Shown piece after piece: positions 22,619 to 34,564 of a stretch of DNA of 64,000 bases. The DNA is from Dromiciops gliroides (Eukaryota > Chordata > Mammalia > Microbiotheria > Microbiotheriidae). The stretch is taken from positions 442,554,322-442,618,321 of the forward strand of contig NC_057864.1 of assembly GCF_019393635.1 (NCBI RefSeq), read 5' to 3'. A program made the translations under genes and the position numbers. The stretch's first letter is position 1; every line of letters begins with the position of its first letter. The notes below the pieces were generated by a model that was not told the origin of the DNA, did no database searches, and saw only the letters and a list, made by a program, of their open reading frames with translations.

Positions 22619-22790
22619 GGGGGCGGCTAGGTGGATAAAGCACCGGCCCTGGATTCAGGAGTACCTGAGTTCAAATCCGGCCTCAGACACTTGACACTTA
22701 CTAGCTGTGTGACCCTGGGCAAGTCACCTAAACCCCCATTGCCCCACAAAAAAAAAAAAAAACAAAAAAACAAAAAAACCCCCAACAAAA
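22619..22790 (+). mobile_element. tRNA-like marsupial SINE with small head deletion
   Basis: GGGCGGCTAGGTGGATAAAGC lacks the usual GCGCAGT, which would impair the A box. The rest is near consensus with an AC-rich tail. Confidence 0.93.
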
Positions 22791-23596
22791 CACCAAGAAG
22801 CCAGGAATTGTATAATGAAAAATGGATAAAATACCTGTAGTCCCAAAAGAAAACTCTGAGATTTAATACCCTAATATTACAGAAATGGTGTTTCGCATTA
22901 AACATGGTTTAAGTTAATAAACACTGTAAGGTGCAAATGTCTATATTCCTGTCATCAACATAAATAAAACTTAAAACTGGTCTTTCCAATAGAAAGATTG
23001 GTCTAACATTTGTCATACTGCAATTAAAGAAAAACTAGAATTTCATTGATCAAACAAGAGCATCAAGAGATAAAGATGTGTATACTAAAATAATTACAGA
23101 ACCACTTCTGAAGTAGCAAAGAAGTAGAAACAAAATAGATGCTCACTGCATGGAGAATAGCGATTCTCATAGACTATTATAAACTAATGCAAATGGACTC
23201 AATATATAATCAGCTGTAGGACATCATTTAATCATTCAAAATACATAATATGAAAATACATTAGAAACAAAAAAATCTAATATTAAATTCTGTGAAATAA
23301 TAAAAAAGTATATTAATCAATGATAGCATTTACAGGTCTCAAACTATATCATAAATTAGTAACCATCACAACTCTTCCAATTTTTTTGAAAAAGATATAA
23401 ACAAATAAACTATATTCAATAGAAATGTGAAGAGAATTTTCAAATACACACGGAACAATCACAAAATTAATCATGTTCTTTTGCAGAAATCATCTAATAA
23501 ATGTTGAAAGCAGAAATTTTACACTCTTATAGGTCATAAAACAAAGGTATAAACAAACTTATTACACAATGAATGAGATATTTAAAAAATAATTTA
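22791..23596. other. No gene; weak LINE-like remnants
   Basis: AT-rich. The part around 23095-23250 faintly resembles an L1 3' region (AAGAAGTAGAAACAAAATAG), too weak to assign. Confidence 0.35.
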
Positions 23597-23750
23597 GGGG
23601 TAGCTGGGTGACACAGTAGATAAAGCACCAGCCCTGGATTCAGGAGGACCTGAGTTCAAATCCAGCCTCAGACACTTGACACTTACTAGCTATATGATCT
23701 TGGGCAAGTCATTTAACCCACACTGCCCTGCGCCACCCCCCCCAATTTAA
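23597..23750 (+). mobile_element. tRNA-like marsupial SINE
   Basis: GGGGTAGCTGGGTGACACAG head, B box GAGTTCAAATCC, and a C-rich GCGCCACCCCCCCC end instead of a clean A-tail. Moderately diverged. Confidence 0.92.
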
Positions 23751-23847
23751 AAGATAGCAATAATAATAAAACACTATCAAAATCTAAGGAATGTACTCAA
23801 CAACAAATTTATAACAACATCCAATCAATGAAAGAAAAACTAAAATT

Positions 23848-24006
23848 GGGGCAGCTAAGGTGGCACAATAGATAAAGTACCAGCCCTGGATTCAGAAGAA
23901 CCTGAGTTCAAAACTGGTCTTAGACACTGGACATTAGCTGTGTGACCCTGGGCAAGTCACTTAACCTTCCACTGTCCCACCAAAAACAAAACAAACAAAA
24001 AAAACC
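23848..24006 (+). mobile_element. tRNA-like marsupial SINE, diverged
   Basis: GGGGCAGCTAAGGTGGCACA head, altered B box GAGTTCAAAACTGG, and a CAAAACAAAC tail. Confidence 0.92.
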
Positions 24007-24385
24007 TAAAATAATTCATTGTGCATTTCAAGAACATAGCAAAACACCAAAGTGATAGCTGAATGAATTTAAATGAGGATGGGCATCAATATGATGGAAA
24101 ATAACTGAAATGATAACAGAAAAAGCTGTTTTTTAAAAGTAATAAACATTGATATTAAAACACAGCAAGTTTAATCAAACAAGGGGAAGGCTCAAAAATG
24201 GCACTGAAATTTTAATGACCCTACAGATCTCCATTAAATTAAGGCGCTTTTTAAAAAATTGTTATATATTTGGCTGCAAATCATGCAATTTGGCTTTGCC
24301 AAATTCAAGTTGTGTAAAGCAAAGGACAATAAAAGTGCTCAATGGGAATGAGTACCAAATAATACCAATTAAAAATTGTGCAAGA

Positions 24386-24545
24386 GGGGCAGCTAGGTGG
24401 CACAGTGGAATAAAGCACAGGCCTGGATTCAGGAGGACCGGGGTTCAAATCCAGCCTCAGATACTTGCAACTTACTGGCTGTGTGACCCTGGGCAAGTCA
24501 CTTAACCCTCATTGCCCCACAAAAATAAGTAAATAAATAAAAATA
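24386..24545 (+). mobile_element. tRNA-like marsupial SINE, full length
   Basis: Flanked by a perfect 14-base duplication AAAATTGTGCAAGA at 24372-24385 and 24546-24559. AAATA-repeat tail. Confidence 0.96.
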
Positions 24546-24579
24546 AAATTGTGCAAGATAGTGTAAGAATATTATTACC

Positions 24580-25790
24580 AGGGCCCCCCCTGCTGAGAGA
24601 GCATGAGTTGGACCTTTCTAAGGTTCTGTGTCTAGAAGTTACCTCACATCAACATGAGACCCCTCTCAACCAATCACCCTGAAGCAGTGTGGAAGGCAAC
24701 TGGTTTTGTCAATTGGTGGTTGGAACCTTGTGAGAGGTGGAGCTCTGATTGCTCTGGAGGGTAGTTTCAGACACTTGCTCTCTCTTCATTAACCTCTAAT
24801 ATATTTTAATAAATGTTTAATACCTAAAGTGTTAAACTTTTGTCCTAGTTAGCTTTCTCTACCCTGGGGACAAGTGACCACACGCATTTAGTTGTACCTG
24901 TCACAAGTTTTGTCAAGCCAGGTAGGAGAGCTGGACCTCTCAATCTTCTGATCTCATGTCAGGTAAGAAATTTTCTCCTATTACCATATGCCTGTCCCTT
25001 TAAGTTTTCAAATGGGTTTCTTCAACCTCCTAAGTACTTTAGTCTAGTTAATCAGACAAGCAGAGGTTAAGATCATATTACACTTGGTCTATTTGAATTT
25101 GAATATTCTATTCCTATTTTATTTTACCTTTTTTGTTCTGTGGTAAGGAAAGTTTTGAATATCAAGGAGAGGATTAGAAATAGCAAACCCCGTGAAATTT
25201 CCCAGGACTACCCATTAGGAAAGCTACTCATTGATTGGGATGAAGGAAAACTTACAGTGAAATCAAACATGACCAGAGGAAATCTTATCGGACTGTGTTT
25301 TATATGGCATAGAGTACTAGAGGAAGAATGGCCTGAACATGGGTCATTTAATCCTCAAACAATGAGGCATTTGCAAGGAATCCTATTCCACTGGCCACCT
25401 AAACATTTACTTTATTGGAAAGTCTGGAGTAAAGCAAGCAGAAATCTGATACAACAGGATACAAGAGGAAAGGGGAATCCAAGCCCAAGTTTGAAACTGA
25501 GCCTGTTTCTCAGACTGGAATGCCAAATAGCCCAACTTCTATTTCCTCTACGGAAAATTCACCTTTAGAGGAAACAGAAAAAGCCCAAAATTCTTCCCCT
25601 TCAAGAGATCTTCACCATGATGGAAAGGGTACTGTAGTAAAAACTCAGACAATACACACCTTTTGGGCCCAAAAGAGTTGAGTTCATGGAAACAAGAACA
25701 TTCCTAAATTTGATGAGGAACAGTTATCTGCCAGTTCTGAGTTATCAGATCAGAGCAGCCAAGATGCCAACCATGCATGAGAGAAATACA
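24580..25790 (+). mobile_element. Endogenous retrovirus fossil: LTR plus gag-like stretch
   Basis: The first about 380 bases look like an LTR with AATAAA at 24808-24813. The following part has an open stretch at 25140-25568 whose PLGKLLIDWDEGKL and EEEWPEHGSFNP resemble the matrix region of gamma-type retroviral gag. No pol, env or second LTR is recognised nearby, so this is a 5' remnant. It is broken and old; edges are approximate. Confidence 0.6.
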
Positions 25791-26014
25791 TACAAGAGCA
25801 GGCAATGAACTGTCACAGAAGGGGAGACATGCACTAAGTCCAGGTACTGCACTGCCTTGGGGAAAGGCAATAGTGATATATTAAAAGGTATAATCAGAAA
25901 GATCTATGACTAAAAAGGGATGGGCCAAACACATATCAATAACGAATGCTGTTGTTCTATATATATAAAATGATAACAATGTAAACGGAAAGAAAATAAA
26001 AAATGGGAATCTAT

Positions 26015-26160
26015 TTTTCCCCAATATATTTATTAGTTTTACTGAATCTTTTCCTTTTTATTTTTTATTAAAATGGATAATAAAGAATATCTGGAGGGGA
26101 GTGGGAAAGGAATACAATAGAAAATGTAGTTTATATAAAAACAAAAGAAATCCAATTTAA
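26015..26160 (+). mobile_element. LINE 3' tail (L1/HAL1-type)
   Basis: T-rich stretch, then GGAGGGGAGTGGGAAAGG and GTAGTTTATATAAAAACAAA, the same terminal order as 11800-11940. Confidence 0.4.
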
Positions 26161-26172
26161 AATGAGTAACAG

Positions 26173-26326
26173 TGGCAGCTAGGTGGCGCAGTGGATAGAG
26201 CACTGGCCCTGGAGTCAGGAGGACCTGAGTTCAAATCTGGCCTCAGACACTTAACACTTACTGGCTGTGTGACCCTGGGCAAGTCACTTAACCCCAACTG
26301 CCTCACCAAAAAATAAAAAATAAAAT
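26173..26326 (+). mobile_element. tRNA-like marsupial SINE, full length
   Basis: TGGCAGCTAGGTGGCGCAG...CCCCAACTGCCTCACC with an AAATA tail. Target duplication AAAATGAGTAACAG at 26159-26172 and AAAATGAGTGACAG at 26327-26340. Confidence 0.96.
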
Positions 26327-26827
26327 AAAATGAGTGACAGATAACCAATGAACTGCCATGAACATACCAACGGTACTCAATATTCAATTTCAAGAGACTG
26401 GTATACAAGTCCTATGGACAGGCTCTCTTCTGTCCCCCTTCCCTGTCACCACTGTACCCCCTTCCCACATACAGAGTCATGTGAAAATAACATACAAAGT
26501 TTGACTGAAGTCTATACTGTTGGAAGCATCAACATAAAGGAGATGAGGATTCTATCAAAGTAACCATTTTAATTGTATGGCTATATTGTTTTATTTGAGA
26601 GGGTTTACCATTTGTATTTGTTGAGATAGTTAAAAGTTTACCAAAAAAATCCATTTCTTTAAAGGTTGATCCTTAAGGAAAGTTATAACCTTTTTCTAAA
26701 AGTAAATAAGTGTTTATACACAAATATATAGGAAACCACAGCAAAAGGAACTCATTAAAAGTAAGAAAATTGTAAATAGCACACAAACCAGGAAAAGTTG
26801 CCTATATATAGCTTAAGAGGAAACTAA

Positions 26828-26925
26828 GTTACACTTACTAGCTGTGTGACCGCGGGCAAGCCATTTAAACCTCTGCCTAAAACTAGAGAAGGAAACGACA
26901 AACCACTCTATTAACTTTGCTAAGA
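26828..26925 (+). mobile_element. MIR/tRNA-SINE fragment
   Basis: CACTTACTAGCTGTGTGACC then GGGCAAGCCATTTAAACC; only the middle part survives. Confidence 0.55.
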
Positions 26926-27254
26926 AAACCCCTAGGTTAGTAACCTCTATTTGTCAGATTTAAAACCCTTGCACTATCCCCAGTTTTCTATTTGTGTCAT
27001 TAAGTTCACAAGTTTCTCTTTGCTTCCCAACACCCATATCAGAGGCATTAGGTCTAGAGATGCTTAAGCTATATCTTTGGCAATTAAGTATATGTCATAG
27101 GCTGCATGGGTTTTCCTCCAAACCAGATTAGGGACAAAAGTGAGATCTCTATCTATAGTAATACATTATGTCAAAACCAAATTATCTTCAAGAAAACCAG
27201 CTCTCTACTAACTCTCCTGTCTGTACACATAATCATTCTCCTAATCACATAGAG

Positions 27255-27433
27255 CAGGGCTTCTTAAACTTTATCCACTTGCCACTCCTTTTCGCCTGAG
27301 AAATGTTTACATGACCCCAGGCATATACATATATGGTATACATAACCTTTTACTGTTGCCAAATTTTTCACGACCCCCACTTTGTTACATGACTCTATAT
27401 ATGGGGTCATGACCCACAACTTAAGAAGCTTTG
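27255..27433. mobile_element. hAT-like MITE
   Basis: 179 bases with terminal inverted repeats CAGGGCTTCTTAAACTTT and (reverse complement of the right end) CAAAGCTTCTTAAGTTGT. Flanked by 8-base sequences ACATAGAG and ACAGAGAA that match at six of eight. CAGGG-type termini with 8-base duplications are hAT hallmarks. No coding capacity. Confidence 0.8.
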
Positions 27434-27894
27434 ACAGAGAATTTAAAAACCTGCAGTCATGTGACTTGTCCTGAATTGTTCCTCATAATCAATCAATAAG
27501 TCCCACTTTTCTTTTCAGACATAGCCAACATATTGATGTTTTGCTTTTTTGTGCTTATTTGTTGAGAGGGGTTTTTTAAGGAGGGGAAAACTAAAGATGA
27601 ATGATGCCTCCCCAAAAGGAAAGAGGGTCAATAAATCATCTTTTATGCAAAGAACAGAAGAATGTTGAGAGGGAAACACAGTTGGACAGCTTTAGAACTA
27701 ATGTGTTGAGTTTGTCATATATACATATGGTGTGTGTGTAAATATAAACACATTTTTAAAACAAGCTGTATGAAATAAATTTGGTTTCATGCATAATGCT
27801 TTTTATTTCTTCATTGAAAATGAGAATTTTCAGGTTAATGTTTGTCAAGGTTGTAATAAATTAAAATCTCAGAGTAAAAGGGGAAGAAAGGGAT

Positions 27895-28050
27895 TCAATC
27901 TAGCAATGAAGAGACCAACGGTAACTTTGGAAAGGACAGTTTCAGTTGGATGAGGTTGGAATCCAGATTGCAAGGGTTTAAAATTGAGTGAGAAGCAAGA
28001 TTCGAGGCACCTACCTAACTGATGGCTTTCTCAAGGAGAGGAGTTTAGCC
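27895..28050 (-). mobile_element. L2 LINE fossil, antisense
   Basis: Antisense L2 landmarks ACGGTAACTTTGGAAAGGAC and AGTTTCAGTTGGATGAGG, as in 11950-12020. Confidence 0.55.
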
Positions 28051-28108
28051 AAGAAAAGTTAGGAGACATATAAGACAACAGAACAAAAATGGTTGGATTA
28101 AATGAATA

Positions 28109-28253
28109 ATTTTTTTGGCAGGGCAATGAGGGTTAAGTGATTTGCCCAAGGTCACACAGCTAATAAGTGTCAAGTGTCTGAGGTCGATTTTGAACTCAGG
28201 TCCTCCTGAATCCAGGGCCGGTGCTTTATCCACTGTGCCACACAGCTGCCCCT
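28109..28253 (-). mobile_element. tRNA-like marsupial SINE
   Basis: Reverse-oriented full-length copy (CAATGAGGGTTAAGTGATTT...GCCACACAGCTGCCCC). It is the only SINE of this family in the intron lying in the TRIM33 sense direction. Confidence 0.94.
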
Positions 28254-28504
28254 ACTGGTTTATTTTTAATGTTGATACTGGTTCATTTTAGTATAACAAC
28301 TTTCCCTCTTTATCAATTTTTTCAGTAAAGTATGAAGAGAGCTACCCTGCTGAAAGGATTGGGAGTATGGTTTCATAAGATTTTCTCCAACTCCATTAGT
28401 TGTACGCAAAGTAAGGCAAAGGAGGTAGATGGTGGAAGTCATACAAGTGTAGAAGGTGGGGAGATGTTTCAACATCTTCAGGTATACATTCTGCTCTCCC
28501 TCCA

Positions 28505-28800
28505 TCACTCTGACTACTGACTTCCCTGGCTTCCTTTAAGTCCCAAATAAAATCCCATCTCCTACAGGGAGTCTTCCCCAACCCCTCTTAATTCTAATGC
28601 CTTCCTTCTATTATTCCCTATTTATCCTAGATATAGCTTGCATTGTACATATTTGTTTTCATGTTGTCTCCCCTAACAGACTGCAAGGTCCCAGAGGGCA
28701 GGGACTGTGTTTCTATATCCCCAGCCCTCAGCACAGTGTCTGGCACATAACAGGTGTTTAATAAATGTTTATTGAATTGAATTGTTGACCTTGTACAATG
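28505..28800 (+). mobile_element. L2 LINE 3' end, well preserved
   Basis: TCCCAAATAAAATCCCATCT, AGGGAGTCTTCCCCAACCCC, GAGGGCAGGGACTGTGT, CAGCACAGTGTCTGGCACAT, TTTAATAAATGTTTATTGAA. Confidence 0.85.
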
Positions 28801-29129
28801 TCTTTCCTAGCCTTGGCAAGTTAAGATTGGTAAAAGACAGGAAGATAAGTCATGCAAGTGTACAGGATAATGTACATTTGAACTGATTCACTAAAAGATC
28901 AGAACAGCAAGGGGAATAAGTGCAAGGGTGATGGCCCTGAAAGAAGAACTGGTGTCAAAGTGAGGACAAAGAACAGGATTAGGGGTAATAAGACATGGGG
29001 AATGATGTAATGATATAAGATTATATTCAAGATAAAGGAATTTCAGAGTTAATGAACATGCAATTGGAATAGTTTTGTCTGATGCTAAAATTATAAGGGT
29101 ATTGAGTGGGATATGATGGACTTGAGTCA

Positions 29130-29780
29130 GTTGAGACTCTGAGACTTATTATCAGATTATTCTGTCTATGTTCAGTACCATTGCTATATCATATATCTTG
29201 CTTTGCTGGACTTAGTGTCTCCTGCTCCCATTCTAAAGCCCCCAGTCTTTGTTATTGTTAATCATTCTGTTTTTGCCCCCCTTGTTTTATGACCTTGTTT
29301 TATGACCCAGCAGGACAGCTGTCTCCTGTTAGGGCAGACTTACCCTGACACTACCTCTCCACTCTAGCATTCCTAAGCCCCAGTTCAAATAAATCTGTCT
29401 ACCATCTCTTCCCTTCTCCCCCTTTGCCCCCTCCTTACATGGGTGGAGTGGTTTCACCCTTTCCCCCTCCCCTTCCCCCAGCTCTTGGACATAGCTGAGC
29501 ATGCATCCATACCATGATCACGAGCTGAACATGCATCCTGGGTGAGACAGGACTGGATGTTAGATTGTGAGCTCACCCTGTGCATGAGGGGACCCCCCCT
29601 CTCCGAAACTTCCATTAAAACCCAACTCATGAGCTCATTAGCTCGCTCCTCATCTCTTGCCCATTCTCATGAGAATGAAATAAATCTGTCTCTGCTTGAC
29701 TTGGTGGTCTCCTCAAATTATTTGGGTAAACTGAGGCAAGCTGTCGCAAACAGGTATGATCATCCCTGTGTGTAGCTGAG
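29130..29780 (+). mobile_element. ERV LTR-like sequence
   Basis: CT-rich promoter-like block, then two AATAAATCTGTCT segments (AATAAA at 29388-29393 and 29679-29684) and an end with TTGGTGGTCTCCTCA, resembling gamma-type LTR ends. The doubled polyadenylation segment suggests internal duplication or two overlapping LTRs. Ends and target duplication not fixed. Fossil. Confidence 0.5.
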
Positions 29781-29859
29781 TGGTGAAGTGGAGTAGATCA
29801 TGGTAACTGAGAACATTGAGACATTGGGAAATTAGGTTAGTTGAGGAGAATCAATTTGC

Positions 29860-30020
29860 ATATTAGCTATCCCTTTTAGCTCTGTCATATTCAAAAATTT
29901 GACAAGCATGCCATCATAAAGGTATACCTTTATCAAAGTCTGATAGAAACGTGAAACATAATAGGGTCAAGCATAGATCCTTAGAGTACCTGAATGTAAT
30001 CATGTCATAGAAGATGTCTG
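29860..30020 (-). mobile_element. CR1/L3 LINE fragment
   Basis: The plus strand reads AAAAATTTGACAAGCATGCC, ATAGGGTCAAGCATAGATCC and TTAGAGTACCTGAATG, the antisense of the CR1/L3 RT region also seen at 44550-44700. Confidence 0.5.
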
Positions 30021-30284
30021 ATAGAAAGCTCAAAACAAAGGAAAGATATTTAACTGGTGCAGAAATTAACAAAATTTATTACAGATGATTTCTGACTAAC
30101 CGCAGTAACTCTAGAACATTACAAAATGCACAGCAATATTTAGAAATTGGTGTGAGTGGCCACACTTTTTAAAAGAAAAAAAAATTAAATACTCGAAAAA
30201 CACATGCTGACTAGATTCTAACATCCAACTTAATAGGAAGACCATAAAAAAATCATTAATCTTATTTAGTGATCTCAGGGATTA

Positions 30285-30450
30285 CAATACATCCTCTCTC
30301 CATGAAGGGGACTCCAAATTCCAGCCTTAATCTTTCTCCTTACCTCCAGGGCTATATTATCTCTTGGACAGCTCTACCTTGTCTCAGAGGCATCTCAAAC
30401 TCAGTATATTCAAAACCCAACCCATTTCCCCCAAAATTATAAAATTAAAA
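30285..30450 (+). mobile_element. L2 LINE coding fragment
   Basis: GGCATCTCAAACTCAGTATA then TTCAAAACCCAACCCATT corresponds to the L2 ORF2 segment LKLN(M)SKTEL. Confidence 0.55.
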
Positions 30451-31099
30451 GGGTACATAATCTCCGAACTAATGTTCTAAAATTAATATGAAAGCAGTAT
30501 TCCAAAATTTATGGTGTACTTTTCCATTTTATCTACTTTTAAACCCAAATAGTTAAATTAGTATAAAAATTGTATATACTCCCCTAGCACTTAAAAAATA
30601 ACTGTTTAATTGAAGATAGCTATTTCACAAAATTCAGTTAGCTTAAACTTAACTAGTCTAGGGCATGATATACCTTTCCTGTTTTGATCATAGAACCAGA
30701 GATGTAGATTTGGAAGGAAGCTTACAATCACTACCAAACACTACCAAAATCATAAACTGTCTATAAAAGCCACCATAAAAAGAAAGAAAGAAAGAAATAA
30801 GTGTCACAGAGCTTCTACATAAAGATCTCCAAGGATGGGGAGTTCATGACAACCAAGGCAGTTCAGTACATTTTTCTATAGCTGTGTTGAGAAAATTCTC
30901 CCTATTTTGAGCCAAAATCTTCTCCCTGTAACTTCCACCCACTAATCCTACCTAATTCTAACCTCCAAAACCAAGCAGAAAAGGCCTGATACCTGTTTCA
31001 CATGACAAAGCACCAAAAATTTAGATTGCTATCATGCTCCGTCCCTTACTCTATTCCTAGGACTGATGTAAGAAGTGGGTTTGGGGTTTTTGGTATTTG
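30451..31099. other. No gene or confident repeat
   Basis: AT-rich intron with a short GAAA run at 30781-30797. Confidence 0.5.
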
Positions 31100-31195
31100 A
31101 GGGAAGGGAGTTTTTCTTTGTATCCCTAGTATTTAACACAATTCCCTGGAACATTTTAAATTCTTAAGAAATGTTTGCTAACTGAATAGAAGTGA
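31100..31195 (+). mobile_element. L2 LINE 3' terminus
   Basis: TTTTCTTTGTATCCCTAGTA, TTAACACAATTCCCTGGAAC, AAGAAATGTTTGCTAACTGA. Confidence 0.6.
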
Positions 31196-31808
31196 AAAGA
31201 AATCAATGACTACCTATAGCACAAATATCTAAGAGGTGACTGGCCCACAAATCTACTCCTTCATGAAATTTTGGGGGTAAGAAGACTTGCCAAATAACCA
31301 CACATTGATATGTGTACCCCTTAAGTAGATTCTGGCTCCAAATGGAATTTCCTTTGGAACCGGCAAAGATGCTAACCACTGAAGTCTTTCTCTTTTGCTT
31401 GTCTTACTGCCCAGCTCTGAGATTGGTACTACAAAATCTTCCAGCTCCTGAACAAAGGTGGGCAAATCTGTTCATGCTCCAGGCCTTTGGTGCACAACTA
31501 TTGTCTAAGATAGTACCATAATCTGGGTACTTACCTAATCAGCACCGAGTTTATTAAAGATTAGTTATATTTTTGCCTTTAAGAAACAAAAGCAAAAGGC
31601 ACTATAATGATACAATATTTTTTGCTAGTAGATAATCTATGAAAAACTGCATTCATTCCCTACCCCCACAGTAGACTTCACCTTAAAGACAACCCTGTTA
31701 TCTACACAAAGTGTGAAATGAGATAAGACTACAAATATCTTGGAAAAGCATTTTGTTCTTCTGGGTTCAAACTTGGAAAGACGGCCCCTTCTTTCAAAGG
31801 AAAGGTAA

Positions 31809-31945
31809 GGGGACAGCTAGGTAGCGCAGTGGATAAAGCATGGCCCCAGATTCAGGAGGACCTGAGTTCAAGTCTGACCTCAGACACTTGACACTAGCTG
31901 TGTGACCCTGGGCAAGTCACTTAACCCTCATTGCCCCACAAAAAA
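31809..31945 (+). mobile_element. tRNA-like marsupial SINE
   Basis: GGGGACAGCTAGGTAGCGCA head, B box GAGTTCAAGTCTG. The tail has expanded into a GGAA microsatellite. Confidence 0.94.
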
Positions 31946-32047
31946 GGAAGGAAGGAAGGAAGGAAGGAAGGAAGGAAGGAAGGAAGGAAGGAAGGAAGGA
32001 AGGAAGGAAGGAAGGAAGGAAGGAAGGAAGGAAGGAAGGAAGGAAGA
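31946..32047 (+). repeat. (GGAA)25 microsatellite grown from a SINE tail
   Basis: About 100 bases of pure GGAA directly after the SINE A-tail. Confidence 0.97.
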
Positions 32048-32059
32048 AGCCTTGGTCTA

Positions 32060-34065
32060 GAATAAACCTCAATAGAAAGATATTCCATTTAAAGTAATGG
32101 TAGATAATATAAAATACTTGGGAGTCTACTTGCCAAGACAAACCCAGGAACTCTATGAACACAATTTCCAAACACTCTTCACACAAATCAAATCAGATCT
32201 AAATAATTGGAAAGATATCAATTGCTCATGGATAGGCAGAGCTAATATAGTAAATATGACAATTCTACCTAAATTAATTTACTTATTCAGTGCCATACCA
32301 ATCAGACTACCTAAAAATTATTTTATAGAGCTAGAAAAAATAACAAAATTCATCTGGAAAAACAAAAAGTCAAGAATATCAAGAGAAATAATGAAAAAAA
32401 AAATGCACAGGAAGGTGGGTTAGCTGTACCAAACCTGGAGCTTTACTATAAAGCGGCAGTCCATCAAAACTATCTGGTACTGGCTAAGAAATAGAGTGGA
32501 GGATCAATGGAATAGGCTAGGCACAGGAAACACAGTAGCAAATGACACTAGTAATGTAGTGTTTGATAAACCCAAAGACTCCAGTTTCTGGGATAGGAAC
32601 TCAGTATTTGACAAAAACTGCTGGGAAAACTGGAAGATAGTATGGCAGAAATTAGGCACAGACCAACATCTTACACCCTATACTAAAATAAGGTCAAATT
32701 GGATACATGATTTAGACATAAGAGGTGATACCATAGGTAAATTAGGAAACAATGGAATAGTCTACCTTTCAGATCTTTGGAAAGGAGAACAGTTTATGAC
32801 CAAACAAGAGATAGAGAATATTATAAAATGCAAAATGGATGATTTTGATTACATTAACTTAAAAGGTTTTGTACAAACAGAAGCAATGCATCCAAATTAG
32901 AAGGGAGAACAGAAAGCTAGGAAACAATTTTATAGCCAGAGTACTTCTGATAAAGGCCTCATTTCTAAAATATATAGGGAACTAAATCAAATTTGTAAGA
33001 ATCCAAGTCATTCCCCAATTGAGAAATGGTCAAAAGATATGAACAGGCAGTTTTCTGATGAAGAAATCAAAGCTATCTATTCCCATATGAAAAAATGCTC
33101 TAAATCACTAATGATTAGAGAGATGCAAATTAAAACAACTCTGAGGTACCACCTGACACCTATCAGATTGGCTAAAATGCCAAAAAAGGAAAATAATAAA
33201 TGTTGGAGAAGCTGTGGAAAAATTGGAACACTAATGCATTGTTGGTGGAGCTGTGAACTGATCCAGCCATTCTGGAGAGCAATTTGGAATTATGCCCAAA
33301 GGGCTATAAAGCTGGGCATACCTACTTTTGGGTCCTTTTCCCAAAGAGATCATGGAAAAGGGAAAAGGACCCACATGTACAAAAATATTTATAGCTGCTC
33401 TTTATGTGGTGACAAGGAATTGGAAGTTGAGGGGGTGCCCATCAATTGGGGACAAGTTGTGGTATATGAATGTAATGGAATACTGTTGTCCTGTAAGAAA
33501 CAATGAGCAGGAGGAGTTCAGAGAAACCTGGAGGGTCTTGCAAGGGCTGATGATAAGTGAGATGAGCAGAACCAGAAGAACATCGCACACAGTATCATCA
33601 ACATTGTGTGTTGATCTGCTGTGATGAACTATATTCTTCTCACCAATGCAATGGTACAGAAGAGTTCCAGGGAATTCATGATAGAAGAGGATCTCCAAAT
33701 CCAGGAAAAAACAAAAACAAAAACTGTGGAGTATAGATGCTGATTGAACCATACTATTTCTTTTGTTTTTGGTGCTGTTGTTTTTCTATTTTGAGGTTTT
33801 TCCTCACTGCTCTGATTTTTCTCTTATCATATGACTAATGCAGAAATATGTTTAATGTTATTATATATATATATATATATATAATAAAACACCTATATTG
33901 GATTGCATGCTGCCTAGGGGAGGGCGGGAAGGAGGGGAGGGAGGAAGAAAAATCTGAAATTGGAAAGCTTGTAAAAACGAAAGTTGAGAACTATCTTTAC
34001 ATGGAACTGGAAAAAAATAAAATACTTTATTTAAAAAACCACACCCCCCCCCAAAAAAAAACAAA
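32060..34065 (+). mobile_element. L1 LINE, 5'-truncated: ORF2 C-terminus and 3'UTR
   Basis: Open stretch 32097-32423 reads as the ORF2 region after the RT core (IKYLGVYLPR, SWIGRANIVNM, ILPKLIYLFSAIP). Further pieces lie at 32496-32900 and 33039-33506 with WENWKIVWQKLG and RYHLTPIRLAKM. The frame is interrupted between these, for example near 32423 and 32900. The 3'UTR follows and ends in TTGGAAAGCTTG, GTTGAGAACTATCTTTACAT and an A-rich tail. It abuts the GGAA microsatellite; a start near 32060 implies 5' truncation. It is the best-preserved LINE in the window. Confidence 0.88.
33861..33883 (+). repeat. (TA)n microsatellite in L1 3'UTR
   Basis: About 11 TA units within the L1 3'UTR. Confidence 0.9.
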
Positions 34066-34390
34066 AACAAAGGAAAGATAAAAAAATTCTGACCACAGAT
34101 TATAAAACACATAAAGATAGGAACCCATTCACATATTGGATTAATTACACTTGCAACAAAAGGTTTTGCACAACTGAGAAGGCATAAATATTTGCTGACA
34201 GCAAATTATACTTCGCTAAAGTTCATCAGTCAGGAATCTCTACATTAAATAGTTCAATTAAGAAACATTACATAAGAGAACATGGAAAAAGACATTCAGG
34301 ATTCTTATAGCCATTGAGACTATTTATTCCTAATAAATAAATGTTTTCCTCTACAGCTCCTGTTTCAGAAATATGGCTAGAAAACAACTT

Positions 34391-34564
34391 GGGGCAGCTA
34401 GGTGGCACAGTGGATAAAGCACTGGCCCTGGATTCAGGAAGCCCTGGATTCAGGAGGACCTGAGTTCAAATCCAGCCTCAGACGCTTAACACACTTACTA
34501 GCTGTGTGACCCTGGGCAAGTCACTTAACCCCAATTGCCTCACCAAAAAAAAAAAAAAAAAAAG
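34391..34564 (+). mobile_element. tRNA-like marsupial SINE with internal tandem duplication
   Basis: CCCTGGATTCAGGA occurs twice in a row (near 34425 and 34443), lengthening the copy by about 18 bases just before the B box. Flanked by AAAACAACTT on both sides. Confidence 0.95.

Noticed and set aside
28332-28581. Opposed open readings near 28.3-28.6 kb as a gene
   Set aside because: The right part overlaps an L2 3' end and the rest has no recognisable domain.
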